Assembly: GCF_032884065.1 (NCBI RefSeq)
Contig: NC_088863.1
Coordinates: 61,573,512 to 61,637,511 of the forward strand
Reading direction: 5' to 3'
DNA from: Artemia franciscana
Lineage: Eukaryota; Arthropoda; Branchiopoda; Anostraca; Artemiidae
Length of the DNA: 64,000 nt
Shown here: piece after piece, positions 13,417-26,190 of the stretch
How the letters are laid out: every line of letters begins with the position of its first letter
Numbering within the stretch: the stretch's first letter is position 1
Position numbers and translations under genes: made by a program
The notes under the pieces: generated by a model
What the model saw: the letters and a program-made list of their open reading frames with translations, nothing else
Database searches by the model: none
What the model was told of the DNA's origin: nothing

Positions 13417-16400
13417 CTGAAAAAGGCAAATATAAGACATTTAAGGAGAAACAAACAAGAAACATAAATAACTATAGGAAAAATATTTAAAGTAATAAAA
13501 ATAAATCTTAAGAGAGTAGACATTTTAAAAGGAGTCCCACATGAAAACCTGCACACATGACCGCAAAACTTGAAACCCTGTCGACAGAAGTCGTCTGGTC
13601 CAGCACATATTATTCACCATTTTAACACAGATTCCCTCATGCCAGCCCTACTTTGACTGCAACCTCTATCTTAATACTTTTCTGCTTTGACCCCCCCCTA
13701 AAATTTCTGTCCGTAGACATATCACAAAAATAACATAAACGTAAATTAAAAATTCTAATCGTTTCAAGTTTATTTGAAGAACGAAGCACTGAGAGTGATT
13801 TGATAATAGTAATGATTTATAAGGATTGGGAATATGAATAGAGGAAAGTTAAGAGAACACATCCCTCACATTTCCCCCATAAGTTACAGAACGGGAATAG
13901 CTATTTTTTAATGCTAGTTATTGCTCCATTGGGTTAAGCATTTTGAAGCGAACCTTTCTGAACTTGCAAATAAACAGTTAGATGTGCTCCCTTGCTATTC
14001 GAAACTTCAAAGTTTAAAAAATAGATCCGCTTCCTACTTTCAGCCAAGAAGCAGAATTGATCATAACATGGCCTGGTAACATTTATTTGCTTATAATCAC
14101 GAGGAAATTGGGATGTTTTTCAATTGATCTCCAAGCGGTACGAACCTCGTCAAGGTTATAGCGCGACGGCGAATGTCGTACAACAACATTTTATGCAAAC
14201 ACACACTGTCAATACTAGTCACATAGTGAATTAATACAATTATTGCCGATGAAAGAAACTTCATCCCTGCCGTCTCCGGAAATTCTTGGGAAAATATTTT
14301 CTGCGTATAACAATAAGAATGGTCTTAATTAAATATTAAAGTGGTTTCAAATGCCAGCAAAAAATAAAAACATTAGCGCATACTTGATCGTTACTGTACC
14401 AGTCATACATAATTTCACAAACAGAAGAAAGGTCTAATATACACAGTAGCCACAATAATAATAATAATAAAAAGAAAAATGCTGTTAAGCTCTTTGCTTT
14501 GAAAATCAAGGCAGCCTCCAAAAAAGAGAAAAAAACTTATTAGACGAGAAAAAAAAATCTGGTCTACCGAGATACATCGTGAATACCAACTAGGACTTTT
14601 CAATTCAGCTGCTATACCAGCCCAGTCGTTATTATCATAACTATTTATTTGAAAAGCGGGAAAAAATCGGGCACAACTAGATTTCAACCATATAGTTCCT
14701 GATTTAAGCAGATGTCTCAAAGATCTCTCCGCTTCAAAACATTGTCTCTAGACTATAAGAAACATTCAAGACTAGAAATTAAATTTGGCTTCCGGTGATG
14801 CACACAGATCATTTCATGATTTTCATTTCAGCTCCATATCCGTCTATTATTTATTATCATTATTTTTCGGCTGAAAAGTTTTATATTTTGTTTTGCATAA
14901 GTAGTTCATGCCCTCAACAGTCAAACAGAAGCATCAAAGATATTGCGGCGCGAACTGGTGTCACCTAAAATGTAACTTAAAATGGGGAATTCCTGACGAC
15001 AACATAAACGACAAAATTAAAACATCGTAATAAAATACTTTTGTGAAAGCAAAAATACTTAAACCTTTTCTTTTTTCAAATCATGGTTGAAAAAAGACAG
15101 TAATAATGAACGTCTCAATCTAGTAGATATTATTTTAATTTTTCTATTGTTATTCAATTGTACAAAAACGATCTTCTGTAGCAGACATGTTTTATATACG
15201 CACGAACTGTGTTGATTGTTAAGAATGTTTGCTCAGCTTTTCTAACACGCATAGCCGTATTAATGTCAAGGAGCCCATCTTTCTCAGTTTTTTTTCTTTG
15301 GCTTAAGTTATATGCGGAAATGTTTTGAATAAAAAAAAAAAAAAAAAAAAAAAAAAATACCAATCCCTTTGAATACATGCGTAAAACATTCCAACAGAGC
15401 AATATTAGCAGTGCATAAACAGAGATCGTTTATTTATATTAAGCACTCATTTGCCAGCGAAAAAAAAAAGTTTCAAGCTTAACGTTTAATAGAAGTGAAC
15501 CAAATATTCGACTGAGCCACAGCATTTTTCTTCTTCATTAAACGACGTGAAATACGACTACTAGGGTAAATTTCGATCCTCTGTGAACTGAACTTAAGAT
15601 TGCCGAATATTAAAAAATCTCTCCTGTTACAAATTTAGAGAAAGGAACAAGTAATTCTAAGATCCAAGAGTAAAGTTTAAAGAGACAATTTATCCTACAC
15701 CACTCCCACTATTAGAGAAGATATTACACCCTGGAAAGTTTCCACTTTTTCCAGAAAATTAAATAACAACAAAGCAAGTCCAATTACAATCTCAAACAGA
15801 GTTAACGACATTTCTAAGTTAGCGTAAAATTGTACAAGTTGATATTCTAGAAAGAAAACTTATGTGAACTAAGTACCATGACATTACTGGAAAATATTTG
15901 TAATGCTTTGCTAAAACACGGAGGGAATCTTGGAGGGGCCAGCATTACAGAGAAACAAGTTAGAAAGAAATGACTTCCAAGAAATTTAGTTTAATTTAGG
16001 TTTTATTCATTACTATACCAGCCCCGATTTTAATTGAACAATGTATGAAGCCCTCAAATACCGATTTCGAAACAACCTTTAAGAAATAGTTATTAGAACG
16101 TTTTGACAGTCATACTGCTATCTTAAGAATTTTGACTGATCATCATTTCATTTTTTAGTATCATTATTGAAATAATCTTTTAATGATAATTAAGAGGTTG
16201 GAAGAGGCGTAGGCCAATTTGGTTGAGTTTCTGGATTCGGTGGGGCGTTGACGTTATAGGGAAGGACCTAAAGGTCGTCATTAGACCGTCTTTATACACA
16301 GATTGAGAATTCTTGCATCGAATCTTATCATTTAAAAATGTTATATAGAAACAGAAATCTTCTTCATCACCAGTAAAAATAAATATTCGTTTGCTAGTCT

Positions 16401-17718
16401 TGCAAAATTATAACCGAAAACAAGATATTTGATTTTAACTGCTTAGCGGAGCTTATAATAATGATAATATAGTTATGACCTCTTCTGGAAACGTTTTCAA
16501 AACGCAATTAAAAAGAAGAAAAACAACACAAGAACACCAACAACATTACATACATAAACCAGGTCTATGAATGAACACACATTTGAATCGCATTGTTATA
16601 TAATGCTAGTTTTTCCGGGACTCTTGATAACACTTTATCATGAAGGGTTACAATTTTTTTTAACACCTGACGCCTTATGCATAGAGACGAGTTTTTTATT
16701 TCGAGTAAAAGCTGGAGCTAAACCTAATTTAAATCAGTCACGTGCAAGAATTCTCAGTTTTTGAGAATTTCTCAACTTTTGGCATTTGAAAAATACCATC
16801 CTCAGGTGATCTTTTTTCTTCGAGGCAAAGATTCCGCCACCAATAGAGCTAAGGAAAAAAGGCAGCTGAGGAGGAAAAGGAACAGTTGTGAATTTTCAAC
16901 AGTAGATATTTAACATTAGGCTACAGATAAATACTTTAAAATCCTGAAATCATAAAGGATATCGCTCCCATGGCAGTTCGAATAAAAACAAACAGACATC
17001 GTCTGACGAACCTCCAGCTTAGACTTATATCTGTGCATAGGAGGTCTCCCAGCTCCCTGAAATCTGTCCGAACAAGCCCCCACCCCGCAGACAAATCCTC
17101 TGAACTCGCCCCTCTTTGCCCCTAAATACTTGTACGCGCCATTTCTTGCAGTAAATCCTTTACTGTAACCCGGAGCTGAGTTAGCCTATAGTCTAGATTC
17201 GACATATCTAGATTATCCAAGTTCTTTTAATCAACAACAAGTTTCATTTGTGTGCACTGAAACTTGTATTTATCACGAGATAGGTCTGAATTCATTAATT
17301 GACTCAGAAATCACCAATGCAACAGCACAAACACAGAAATAAACATACACCATAAAAAAAGAAGAAAGACAGAAGGAGAAAGGAAAACTATTTTCCTACT
17401 TTAGTAATTAATATAGATCAGTACTTGAATGAGGCCTTAACCCTACTCATCCACCCAGTAACATAGATCAAACAGCATAGCCATACACAATCAACCGTAA
17501 AGAATAATCCATGGACAGGCATTCGTGTCGTAAGTAAGTATAAGTCGTCATTTACCAAATACTAAAAACAATAAAAAAGACAAATAATTCATGAGCGACA
17601 ACCCAACATAAGAGCTCATCAGGAGAATACACACTTGCCTATAGGGTTTCGGCACTTTAAATTCCCCACCCAGGCAAGTGGTGTGCCTACCGTAAATTCC
17701 CTACGGCATGCCCATGCT

Positions 17719-17720
<2 letters not shown>
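13417..17720. other. Intron sequence, nothing recognised
   Basis: This is the 5' part of the 8 kb intron upstream of exon 13313-13416. It holds an A27 run at 15331-15357, (AAT)n-like TAATAATAATAA at 14456-14468, and no supported exon. Confidence 0.5.

Positions 17721-17787
<67 letters not shown>
17721..17787. repeat. (AT)n microsatellite, ~67 bp
   Basis: Pure alternating A/T, flanked by CTAG and GAAATTC. Confidence 0.97.
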
Positions 17788-17792
<5 letters not shown>

Positions 17793-19417
17793 TCAGGCAA
17801 ATGCTATTGTCAATAGTATTTGTACTCTTCGCAGTTGTGGCATTCAAATTTACAGGGAAGTTGACAGTAAGACATTTTACAAATTTCAAATAGCTTTAAA
17901 AGCTCGTTTTTCATAATAAAGCACATTTTTCATAATAGACTAAAATATACATGATTTTGCTATTATTGGATGACGGTTTTCACGGTACTGACAACCATAA
18001 GTATCTAATTGTCAGGAAGATAGTGAAACATTAGATGAAAAACGAAAAACAAAAGAAAATCAACACATAGATAATTAATTTAATTAGAAATCTTAAAATC
18101 CTTTTTCGGTTCCTTAAATATTTCACGATTACTACTGCTTGAAGATATATGCCGAGCCCCAATGGGATGTGAAAGGTATAAAATCTATCATAAATATTCA
18201 GCGCTAATAATGTTCGTACGTAGAAGTAAATTTGTAAATTTAATAGCGTCATAAATAAAACCCAACAATAAAATATGTCCCAGCAATATGGAGGAATTAA
18301 ATCCCCAAAGCGGTATCACTTGGTACATCGCTGCAACAAACCTATACTTGGCGTGTAGCAGGGCTGTAATTTTATGTCCTTAAGTACTTTTCCTACCATC
18401 TATAAATTTACACTAGTATCAGTAAAATTCATTTTGAGATAAACAATATCGTATTGTAATATGAAAATGACCAAACCCCTGATACCAACAATATAAAATA
18501 AAAAATAAAATCAAGTTCGTATGTCTAAAAAGGTATCTTAATTATTTATAAAAATAATATAATCCTAGCTCTTTATTTATTTATCAATTAACGGAATTAA
18601 GTCTTCGATGAACGAAAAATAAACTGAGTTTGAATTCTGGAGGTTAAGTAGAAATTTTTCACATAACTGACCTAAATAATAAGTTCCCAATGTCATTGAA
18701 ATTTTATCCCGATTAACGTTAAAAGATATAATTTTTTTCGTGTTTTGTTATACCCCTTAAACTAGCTTTGCAGCACCTAAGATAACAAAACTGAATTGAA
18801 AAACGTCTTTAAAAAAAAGGGGGGGGGGGGTAGATTCTTTCTTACGTGACTATATGTCGAGAGGTAAAACAAAAGTTAATAAATCGTACGCATTTTGATT
18901 CAGCGTCAAAAAATAATTTATTTCAATGTGCGGAAAAACAAAAGCAAAAACGAAAAAACTGGGTTTCTAGTCAAACAACGGAATTAGATGCCTATAAAGT
19001 GCTTTCATTGTCCATGAATTTTCAAGGATTTCTCCGAAAATCTCTGCCCCCCCCCCCCAAAAAAAAAACAATAGGTTCCATAAACATCACCTTTCGGACC
19101 ATTCAGAGAAAATAACAAACGCATCTCTTCAAAAATCGCTTTATTTTGATCTAACTTGAAAAGACTAAAATGAATTGTGGCAATGGCAAAGAAGTTTTCT
19201 CTGGACATATGTAAAACCTCGGTTACTGACTCTCCTTTCTAATAAATGTATAATTGTTAAGCTAATTAGGATAAAATTGCTTACAGAGAGCCAATTACCA
19301 GGAAGGATCATTATAATTGCAGCATACACCTTAGCCTTTTCTCATATATTGCAGATAAGCCCCTTTGAAGACCTAGATGGACACTTAGACTCCCTTGATT
19401 CACTTCAACAGCGGTAA
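17788..19417. other. Intron sequence with G12 and C10 tracts
   Basis: G run at 18819-18830 and C run at about 19047-19056 followed by A8. No coding evidence. Confidence 0.5.
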
Positions 19418-19745
19418 TGCTAGAAATAGCAGTAACGGTGGCAAGTAGACAGAGTTACAATAACAAGTAGTCACAATAGTAGATACAAGTAGCATAGTCG
19501 CGTTCGCGATCGCAACCAGTCGCCTTTGCATTTAATAGTAGTTCCAGTTACAGTTGCAAGTAGACCCAGTCTCTGTCGCAAGTAATTGCTGTCACTGTCA
19601 CAATTGCAGACTCTAGTAGTTGCAGTCACAGTCGTAAGTAGTTGAGTGCAAGTCATCCCAGTCACATCCTCCTGTAGTCGCACTCGCAAGTAGTCAAAGT
19701 AACTAGTATTTGTAGTTACGGTCGCAAGTAGTCGCCGTTGCAGGA
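19418..19745. repeat. GTCGCA/AGTAGT minisatellite
   Basis: About 330 bp are dominated by variants of GTCGCAAGTAGT and CAGTCACAGT. Exact GTCGCAAGTA occurs at 19577 and GGTCGCAAGTAGTCGC near 19721, with many one-base variants (GTAGTTGCAGTCACAGTCG). The base period is about 6 nt with a 3-nt sub-rhythm. The 93-codon antisense ORF here is a by-product of the repeat. Confidence 0.75.
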
Positions 19746-20395
19746 TATACATAATTGTTTTTGTTTTGTTTAGTTTAACATCCCCCTCAACTCTTAAGTT
19801 TCACTTTAGTATCCTTATCATTTTCAGACCAACCCAGGATCAAACATTCCCCTCTTTCCCAACAATAAATCCTACATAAAAACAATTTTTAAAATTGCTT
19901 AATTTACAAATCTTGCCTGGGGGGCTGTGGCGGTCTTGTAATCAACAGTTAGACCTTTTGACTATTTTGAATAAAATAGCTGTTTCAGAATTTGATCTTG
20001 AGCTGTTTCTTGAGCGTGAATTTGAGTTGTTTCAGTGTTGAGGGGGGAGGAGGCAAAGAAGACGGCTGGTTACCTTCTAATCACTTTTGGCTCTTTTACA
20101 GTTGACTCTTAAAAAGGGCACTAGAACGTCCAATTTCTCATCGAATGACCCCCTCTCCGAAGTCTTTAAGACCACCCTTTCCATATGAGGTGTCTTATGA
20201 CTCTTTACTGTAGACAATTCCATAACGTTGCATCTGATGGAGAATTCTCCCCCTGTAAAATCAAATAGGAACATACCCATCAGAATTTGGTATATTTTCT
20301 GTTGTTCGCCTGTTTCGTTTTTTCCAGCTTCAGACTTGTTTTCCTCCATTATGTTTTCTCCTTCTGTAATATCAAGAAGGCATGGCTTACTTGAC
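19746..20395. other. Intron with diverged foldback-family copy
   Basis: At about 20045-20230 the words GAGGGGGGAGGAGGC, GGTTACCTTCTAATCACTTT, CTTAAAAAGGGCACTAGAAC and TCGAATGA match, in order, the inner part of the foldback arms at 50600-51400. I read it as a diverged solitary copy. The rest is unassigned. Confidence 0.5.
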
Positions 20396-21329
20396 TTAAT
20401 GCTCCTGCCGAAATGCTTCCGGCGTCGAGAGTGATGCTAAATGGTGCCTCCATTTGGACCGGTCTCTTGCAAGGATGTGGACATCCTCCTGAATATTTGC
20501 CATGACTAAGAAGGCACCTGTCGTGTCCTTCCATCTGGTTGGGGAACGACCTCTTGGGCGTTTCCCGCCGTGCAGCATGGGATCATAGTCAAAATTCGTT
20601 CGTGCAGGAGTGTCGGGGGGCATGCGAAGGAGATGTCCGTACCAGCGTAGTGTTCGTTGGGCCAGTTGGACTGAGAAGGGCGTTTGAGCAGTTAACGCCA
20701 GGAAGTTCTCGTCGCTAACAAAATCGTGCCAGCGTAGTCCTTCAATGAGGGGAAGATGTTTTGTTTGGGCTATATTTACGGTGCTAAGCACAGACTGAGC
20801 GGCTGACCAAGTTTCGGCTCCGTAAATAAGCAATGATCCCACCGAAGCATTGTATATACGCATCTTGGTCCTACGGCTGATAGAAGGTTTCCTCCAAAGG
20901 GCACTTAGTCTTCCCACTACTGCTGAGGCTTTGGCAATTCGGTGCATTGGATCTTTAAGGATTGATCCGTCATTTGAGAGGATAGAGCCAAGGTATGTAA
21001 ATTCCTCAACAATCTCAGCTGGTTAGTCACCGACCATTAGGACTGGCGGGGGACGCGGCGAGTTACGGGGTTCGACAAGCATCACTTTTGTCTTCTGCCA
21101 ATTAATCGACAGCCCAATCGTTAAGGCTTCATCAGCAAGGATTTTTAGGGCTTCTGTGAGCTTCGAGGTGAATCGGAGACAAGAGCAAGGTCATCGGCAT
21201 AGTCAGCGTCTGAAAGTACTCTATTACAGTAATGCAACCCAAACTGGAGGCGGTTTATGGTCGGAGTCATAATGTAGTCGATGACACAATTAAATAGTTC
21301 TGGGGCAGCAGCACAACCTGACGGACTCT
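20396..21329 (-). mobile_element. Decayed LINE, C-terminal half of RT and 3' domain
   Basis: From 21329 downward the minus strand encodes VRQGCAAAPELFNCVIDYIM followed by DADYADDLALVSDS (catalytic YADD). After a frameshift it gives LADEALTIGLSINWQKTKVM and, after one in-frame stop, EEFTYLGSILSNDGSILKD. An intact 183-codon ORF follows (20396-20947) with RIYNASVGSLLIYGAETW, TLRWYGHLLRMP and GGKRPRGRSPTRWKD, the usual C-terminal blocks of LINE proteins. It is a different lineage from the element at 8593-9935. It is truncated at its 5' side directly beside a T20 tract next to an Rpn10 splice donor, and it runs in the same direction as the gene. Confidence 0.88.
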
Positions 21330-21336
21330 AATAAAG

Positions 21337-21356
21337 AAAAAAAAAAAAAAAAAAAA
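21337..21356. repeat. A20 (minus T20) tract beside splice donor
   Basis: It sits between the LINE remnant and the intron start GTAATCAGCGA of the UIM2 exon. It may be the scar of an insertion. Confidence 0.8.
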
Positions 21357-21367
21357 TCGCTGATTAC

Positions 21368-21496
21368 CAGTGGCAGAATCCTGCATTGACATCCTAAGCG
21401 CGTATTCGAGTTGTTCTTCTTCGGTCATTGACGCAAAATTTGGTTCAGGTCTTGCTTGGACAGGTACCACAGGAGTTGGCTTTCCCTCAGTGCTTT
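21368..21496 (-). CDS. Rpn10: Rpn10 exon: complete UIM2 cassette
   Basis: Acceptor TATCTTAAAG ends at 21497 and donor GTAATC begins at 21367. It is 129 nt, phase 1 to 1, so it is a symmetric cassette. After joining it reads ESTEGKPTPVVPVQARPEPN, then FASMTEEEQLEYALRMSMQD and SAT. SMTEEEQLEYALRMSMQD is the second UIM, with the conserved Ala and Ser and the acidic start. The acceptor lacks a strong uninterrupted pyrimidine tract (TTTTCTTTTTATCTTAAAG). The donor is followed after only 11 intron bases by a T20 tract and a LINE remnant. Confidence 0.96.
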
Positions 21497-24400
21497 CTTT
21501 AAGATAAAAAGAAAAGTAATAAAATAGAAAGAACGACGAAAATATTGTATGCACATTTAGAAGCAAAAAAACATAAAAATTATCATACCAATACAAGCAC
21601 ATCCAAGAACAATCTAAACCAACTAAGCCAAGATACAGTAATCTTACAAAGCGATGTATGTCCAGTTTTGTTCCTCATACAGAATCATAAAGAAAGGCAA
21701 TGTATTTTGATCAGTGGTTCAACCGAAAGCACTGACATTTAAGTACTATTTACTACTTTAAATTTTCTTAAATTTACATCAGTAAATGGGGGGGGGGGGA
21801 CGATCATAGGCAGCATAATAGCGCTGCTTATGTAAAAAGCGATGCGGACACAACGTTATTTATTCTTTTTTATTCATATATTCTTTTTTCTTCAAATAGG
21901 CACTTTAGACTGAAGGGATTGTCGAAGAAACTTTGAAAGAGTCTCACTCAATTGGAAATTGGAAGTTCTAATCCCCATTTTGGAAGTCAAAAATGATTGG
22001 CCCCAAAGACATCCGACCATATTTTTAGATAGTCATTTGTTCAACATAGTTGAAAGATAATAACAATGTCTTTTAGAATTACAGCCCCCCCACCACAGCC
22101 CTTGGGACACGGACTCTAAGTTACGCAATTCGTCAATTGTTTGCATATAGTGAGCGTATTCGGGAAAGGGGGCATGTTGGATCTTTGGTGCCCAAAAAGA
22201 CCAAAGGCATTCAGGTGAAGCTCTCAGAGATTGATAAGGAGAGTATTAAACAAAATCAAAAAACACTTTGCACATACAGGTTGTCAAAAGAACATATCAC
22301 AGGAATGACTTAGGGTATCAAGTTGGAACTTCAATTGAAGTTCAGATTGTCAAAAGGGCGTTGTTGACAAATTCTGTCCAACATATAAATAGTAAGCCTA
22401 AATTTGTATTCTTATGGAGAAAAACCAAAAAAAAAAAAATTCAAAATACCCCTTTCTTAATCAATGAAAAAAAACTATGTCAATTAAAAACGAACAAAAA
22501 TTAATTTAAAGAAAAGAATCCACAAAAGAAGTTTTTCAAAGAAAAATAAAGAGCTATATCAAGCTAAAGATGAGCAGAAATAAGGTCAAATAATTTTTCA
22601 AGCGTGAAACTACCATAAATTACCATCAATAAATAAATAGTACCAAAAACTAAGAGAAATTGCAATAAACAAAATCAGGTCAGTCAAAACGAGCAAAGAG
22701 CTAAAAAAAAAAAATAAATTAAAAGACAAGTAAAGAGCCAAATTAAAACTTAAGATGAGCAAAAATAAAGTCCTGTAACATTCCAAACTAAAATCACTCA
22801 AAAAGTGAAAAAAAAAGAATAATAATTAATAAATATTTTAAACATTTATTATGAAGAGGAATGAAATATCAAATGGTAATCATAGGATTATCATTTTCAG
22901 AGCTAGTCATTCAAAAAACTACATCTTACAGGGACATTACAGGCACGGGGCCCAGGTCGGCAATACTCCTCGGGAAACAAAAAGATATTAATCAATGTGA
23001 AATATTGAAAAAAAAAGAAAAATATTTTTCTATAAATCTCGGCGAAAACAAAGCTCCAATAAGCACTTGCCCACTCCCCCTTGAAATTTTCCGGTCTCTC
23101 AAAATCCCCCCCCACGGCTGAATCCATATTTTGTGCCAGTAAGCTCGTGAATCTTCTTTGTTGCATAAACAAAAATACTTACTGCAATAAGAAGCGCTTT
23201 CACCCCACAGTGCCCACACTTCCGGCGCGGCCAAAAATTTTCCCGAGAACATAGAAGGATTTGAGATTCATCCTTACCCCCCCCCTCCCAAAAAACAAAA
23301 ACAGCCCATATTATTGATATGAAGACTTTATGAGAGTAAGGAAATTTTGGCATAACAGCTCGCTTTTTGAGGCTTCTAACACATTCTTCACCTAAGCAGC
23401 ATCGGCTGATGCGCAATCATACATCATTGTAAATTATTTTATTATGTCCCAAATCAATAAACTTAGTTTAAAAAAGCTTTGAAAGAAATGTCTATATTAA
23501 CCGTTTACATTCTATTGACTGCTTGCATCTTTAGGCACGAATGCACCATCGCACGGCATTAAGCCTACTGCTTCTGAAACCGAAAAGCTCAATATAAAAC
23601 TTTTCGAAAATTCTAAATCAATTGCCTATCCCAGAACTTTTATTCGATGGCTTTTTGGCATTCTATATTCCAAAACTGTCACATCGTAACCTAAAATGAA
23701 AAAAAACGCCACTTCCCTGTGGCACAAAATTTTTTTCTACTCAAAAAGAACACCTGAACTTAGGATTTTATTTGTAATGAGCCTATTCTTGAAGTACTAG
23801 GACTAATGGCTCAATACTATCACCTCCGGGGGACAAAACCGTAAATGCGCATTCTCGATAGTCCTTCTCGGAATTAAAAAACAAAATACCATTTTTTTGT
23901 AGATAGGGGAATAAAAGTATAAAGCTGATAATTATGACTAAGTTTTGTATATTGTTAAAATTACGGCTTCTCTTCTGTCTTTTATGAAATGAATAAACCT
24001 CCAGATATAGCTGGAATAAGAAATTTAATGAGGACCTAAAATCCTACTTCGTTGTGCCCTTGACGATACAATATCAGTTCAAACAAGGAAAACGACAAAA
24101 AGCTTTTTTTCAAATTCAGGAGGATTTCGCTGCTTTTTCTGATGGTTTTTTTTTTTTTTTTTTGAGAAAGTTACTATCCAACAAATATCATGGTTTATAT
24201 AAAAGAAGTTATTTAACAAGCATTTATTTAAGCAATACTCATTTATTGTGATTAACAAACCAATCGCATTACTATCTTGTCAAGGAAATGATATCCCATA
24301 AATCTCATAAATTTTCAGTGCCCTAGTCGATGGGGAGAGGAATTTTATTTTTCACTCAAAATATGATGGATTTTGTAGGAATTTATCCTGCACAATGGCT

Positions 24401-25890
24401 GAAAGAGTAACTTCTTTAAAATATGATATTCAAATAACTCTGACGATTATAATATTTGAGTTTTTTCGGCAGGTTTTACAAATAAGGGAAGAGACGACTC
24501 TATAAATTGTTGTTTCAAAATTTAACCTCAGGGAAAAAGGCAATCAAATTACATGCAAAATCTAAGGTCTTTATAAAAATCAAAAAAGAGTTTTCCTATT
24601 ATTTTTTGTCTATAAATTACTTTGAACTAGAAGATCTCTTCATCATAATTGTTTTTATCAGCACATTTGACCATATTAGCAAAAAAGAGAAGCACGGTTT
24701 ACTTACAATAAATATTTTGCCTCAAAAAACTTTTATCTTTATACTTGCTTTAAAAAACAAAACATAAAAAAACTCTCTTTTACAGTCTCAAAATTCGACA
24801 GAGCAACACAGTTTAAACACAACAAGTTGGTAAAAAGTGGGGTCATTTGGTTTTCCCTACTGCCACACGCTTAAGGAACAATATTATTGGCTAAAGACAA
24901 TGCGATAAAATTCTTTATTCTCTTTGATTGGACTTGAACTGAAAAGTTTGTCCACTACTGGTTTCAACTTGAGAATTTTAACCACAAATGATGTCTTTTA
25001 CAAATACTGATTTAGCCGGTGTTTTTGAGAAGGAGACAACAGCAATAGAATATGGAAAATCAAGTCCACTAACAAGGTTCTTTATAGATCCTTATGATAA
25101 ATTAAAAAATAATTTTATTACTCGGGGCATCTTGTTGAGGGTTAACTGCGGCTTTCCATTAAAAATTGGAATATGCTGAAAGCTCAATAGAAGTAAAGAA
25201 AGGTTAGTTAAATGTCCTCATTCACTGCTGTTGTCAGGCAAATATTTTCAAAACCTATATTTGCAAAGAAGAAGTAGATTATCTTGAAATACCACTTCCA
25301 AAAAATTCCACGACAATCATATGCCAAAACAAAAATACTTTATAGTCAAATTTGCATAGTTTTATATCCATTTTTGTAATACTATATCAAAATGGAAATA
25401 AGAAGCTCTAATTGACATTCAGGATACTCTAAGCCATAAAAACAGCTAACAATGTAGTGGAACCCCTGAGTGTTTTTTATGGTCACATTCACATGAGAAA
25501 AAAATTACAAAATGCTCTTAAGGCCAAGTAATAAACCATTGCGAAACGTTTACAAAGTTTAATTCTAGTTTTAATAAGGCTCTTCGTCACCGGGGTTTTG
25601 ATACGATTGACAGCTTTTTCAATCCGAATGCCCCACTTAAGTCTTCTTATCCCATCATGTTCTCTACCATTACGAATTGTTGTCAAAACCCCACGTTTAT
25701 AGCTTAATGGAGTTCAACATAGCATTTACAATATTTAAACACACGTAAGAGATTGCATTTCACCTTACAAGTACGTTTATAGTTATATTTATACATGTTT
25801 ATATATTACCAAGAGAGAATACAACATGAAAATTGTTTCAAATAGTTTTTGAAACATGATTGAATACATTTTTTAATCCACAAATATGTA
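21497..25890. other. Intron sequence, low-complexity and repeat debris
   Basis: G10 at 21787-21797. A weak foldback-family fragment lies at about 21905-22020 (GAAGGGATTGTCGAAGAAAC, TCAATTGGAAATTGGAAGTTC). A short A-rich duplication (AAAGAGCYAWATYAA..GATGAGCARAAATAA) occurs near 22550 and 22735. C runs are at about 23105 and 23278. No exon is supported. Confidence 0.45.
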
Positions 25891-25939
25891 TTTAGGAAAG
25901 CCAACTTGCAATTTTTAATAATGACTTTTGTATAAAAAA

Positions 25940-26190
25940 AAAAAAACCAAACAGGTATTTTTCGATAATGGTGGAAGCTGAAAAGAAATTGTCGCTCATT
26001 TCGGTTCTGGGGCCGTAGGAGTGTAGGGCAGTTACAAAGGTCCTTCCATGGCTGAAATTGGCGGTTTTGTTTTGTTCCTCATCCACAAAAGCCAAAGCCA
26101 ACAGTTCATAATACGTTATGAAACGGAGGACAAAAGGGTCATCTTCAACTTGAGCACAATATTCAAACATTAACTCTTCGCAGTTAGGTA
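25940..26190 (-). CDS. Unrecognised possible coding fragment
   Basis: An open frame on the minus strand, beginning around codon CEELMFEYCAQVEDDPFVLR and continuing FITYYELLALAFVDEEQNKT, ANFSHGRTFVTALHSYGPRT, EMSDNFFSASTIIEKYLF. Its amino-acid mix is more protein-like than most ORFs of the window: balanced charge, aromatic residues, few repeats. It ends in a T-run that breaks plausibility past about 25945. I do not recognise the family. It could be a retrocopy piece, a transposon fragment or chance. It is not part of Rpn10: the Rpn10 chain is continuous without it. Confidence 0.25.

Noticed and set aside
13182..13490. 102-codon plus-strand ORF
   Set aside because: Antisense shadow of the Rpn10 exon at 13313-13416.
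21267..21602. 111-codon minus-strand ORF containing UIM2
   Set aside because: It joins the real Rpn10 exon (21368-21496) to intron and LINE sequence; splice sites on both sides give the true limits.
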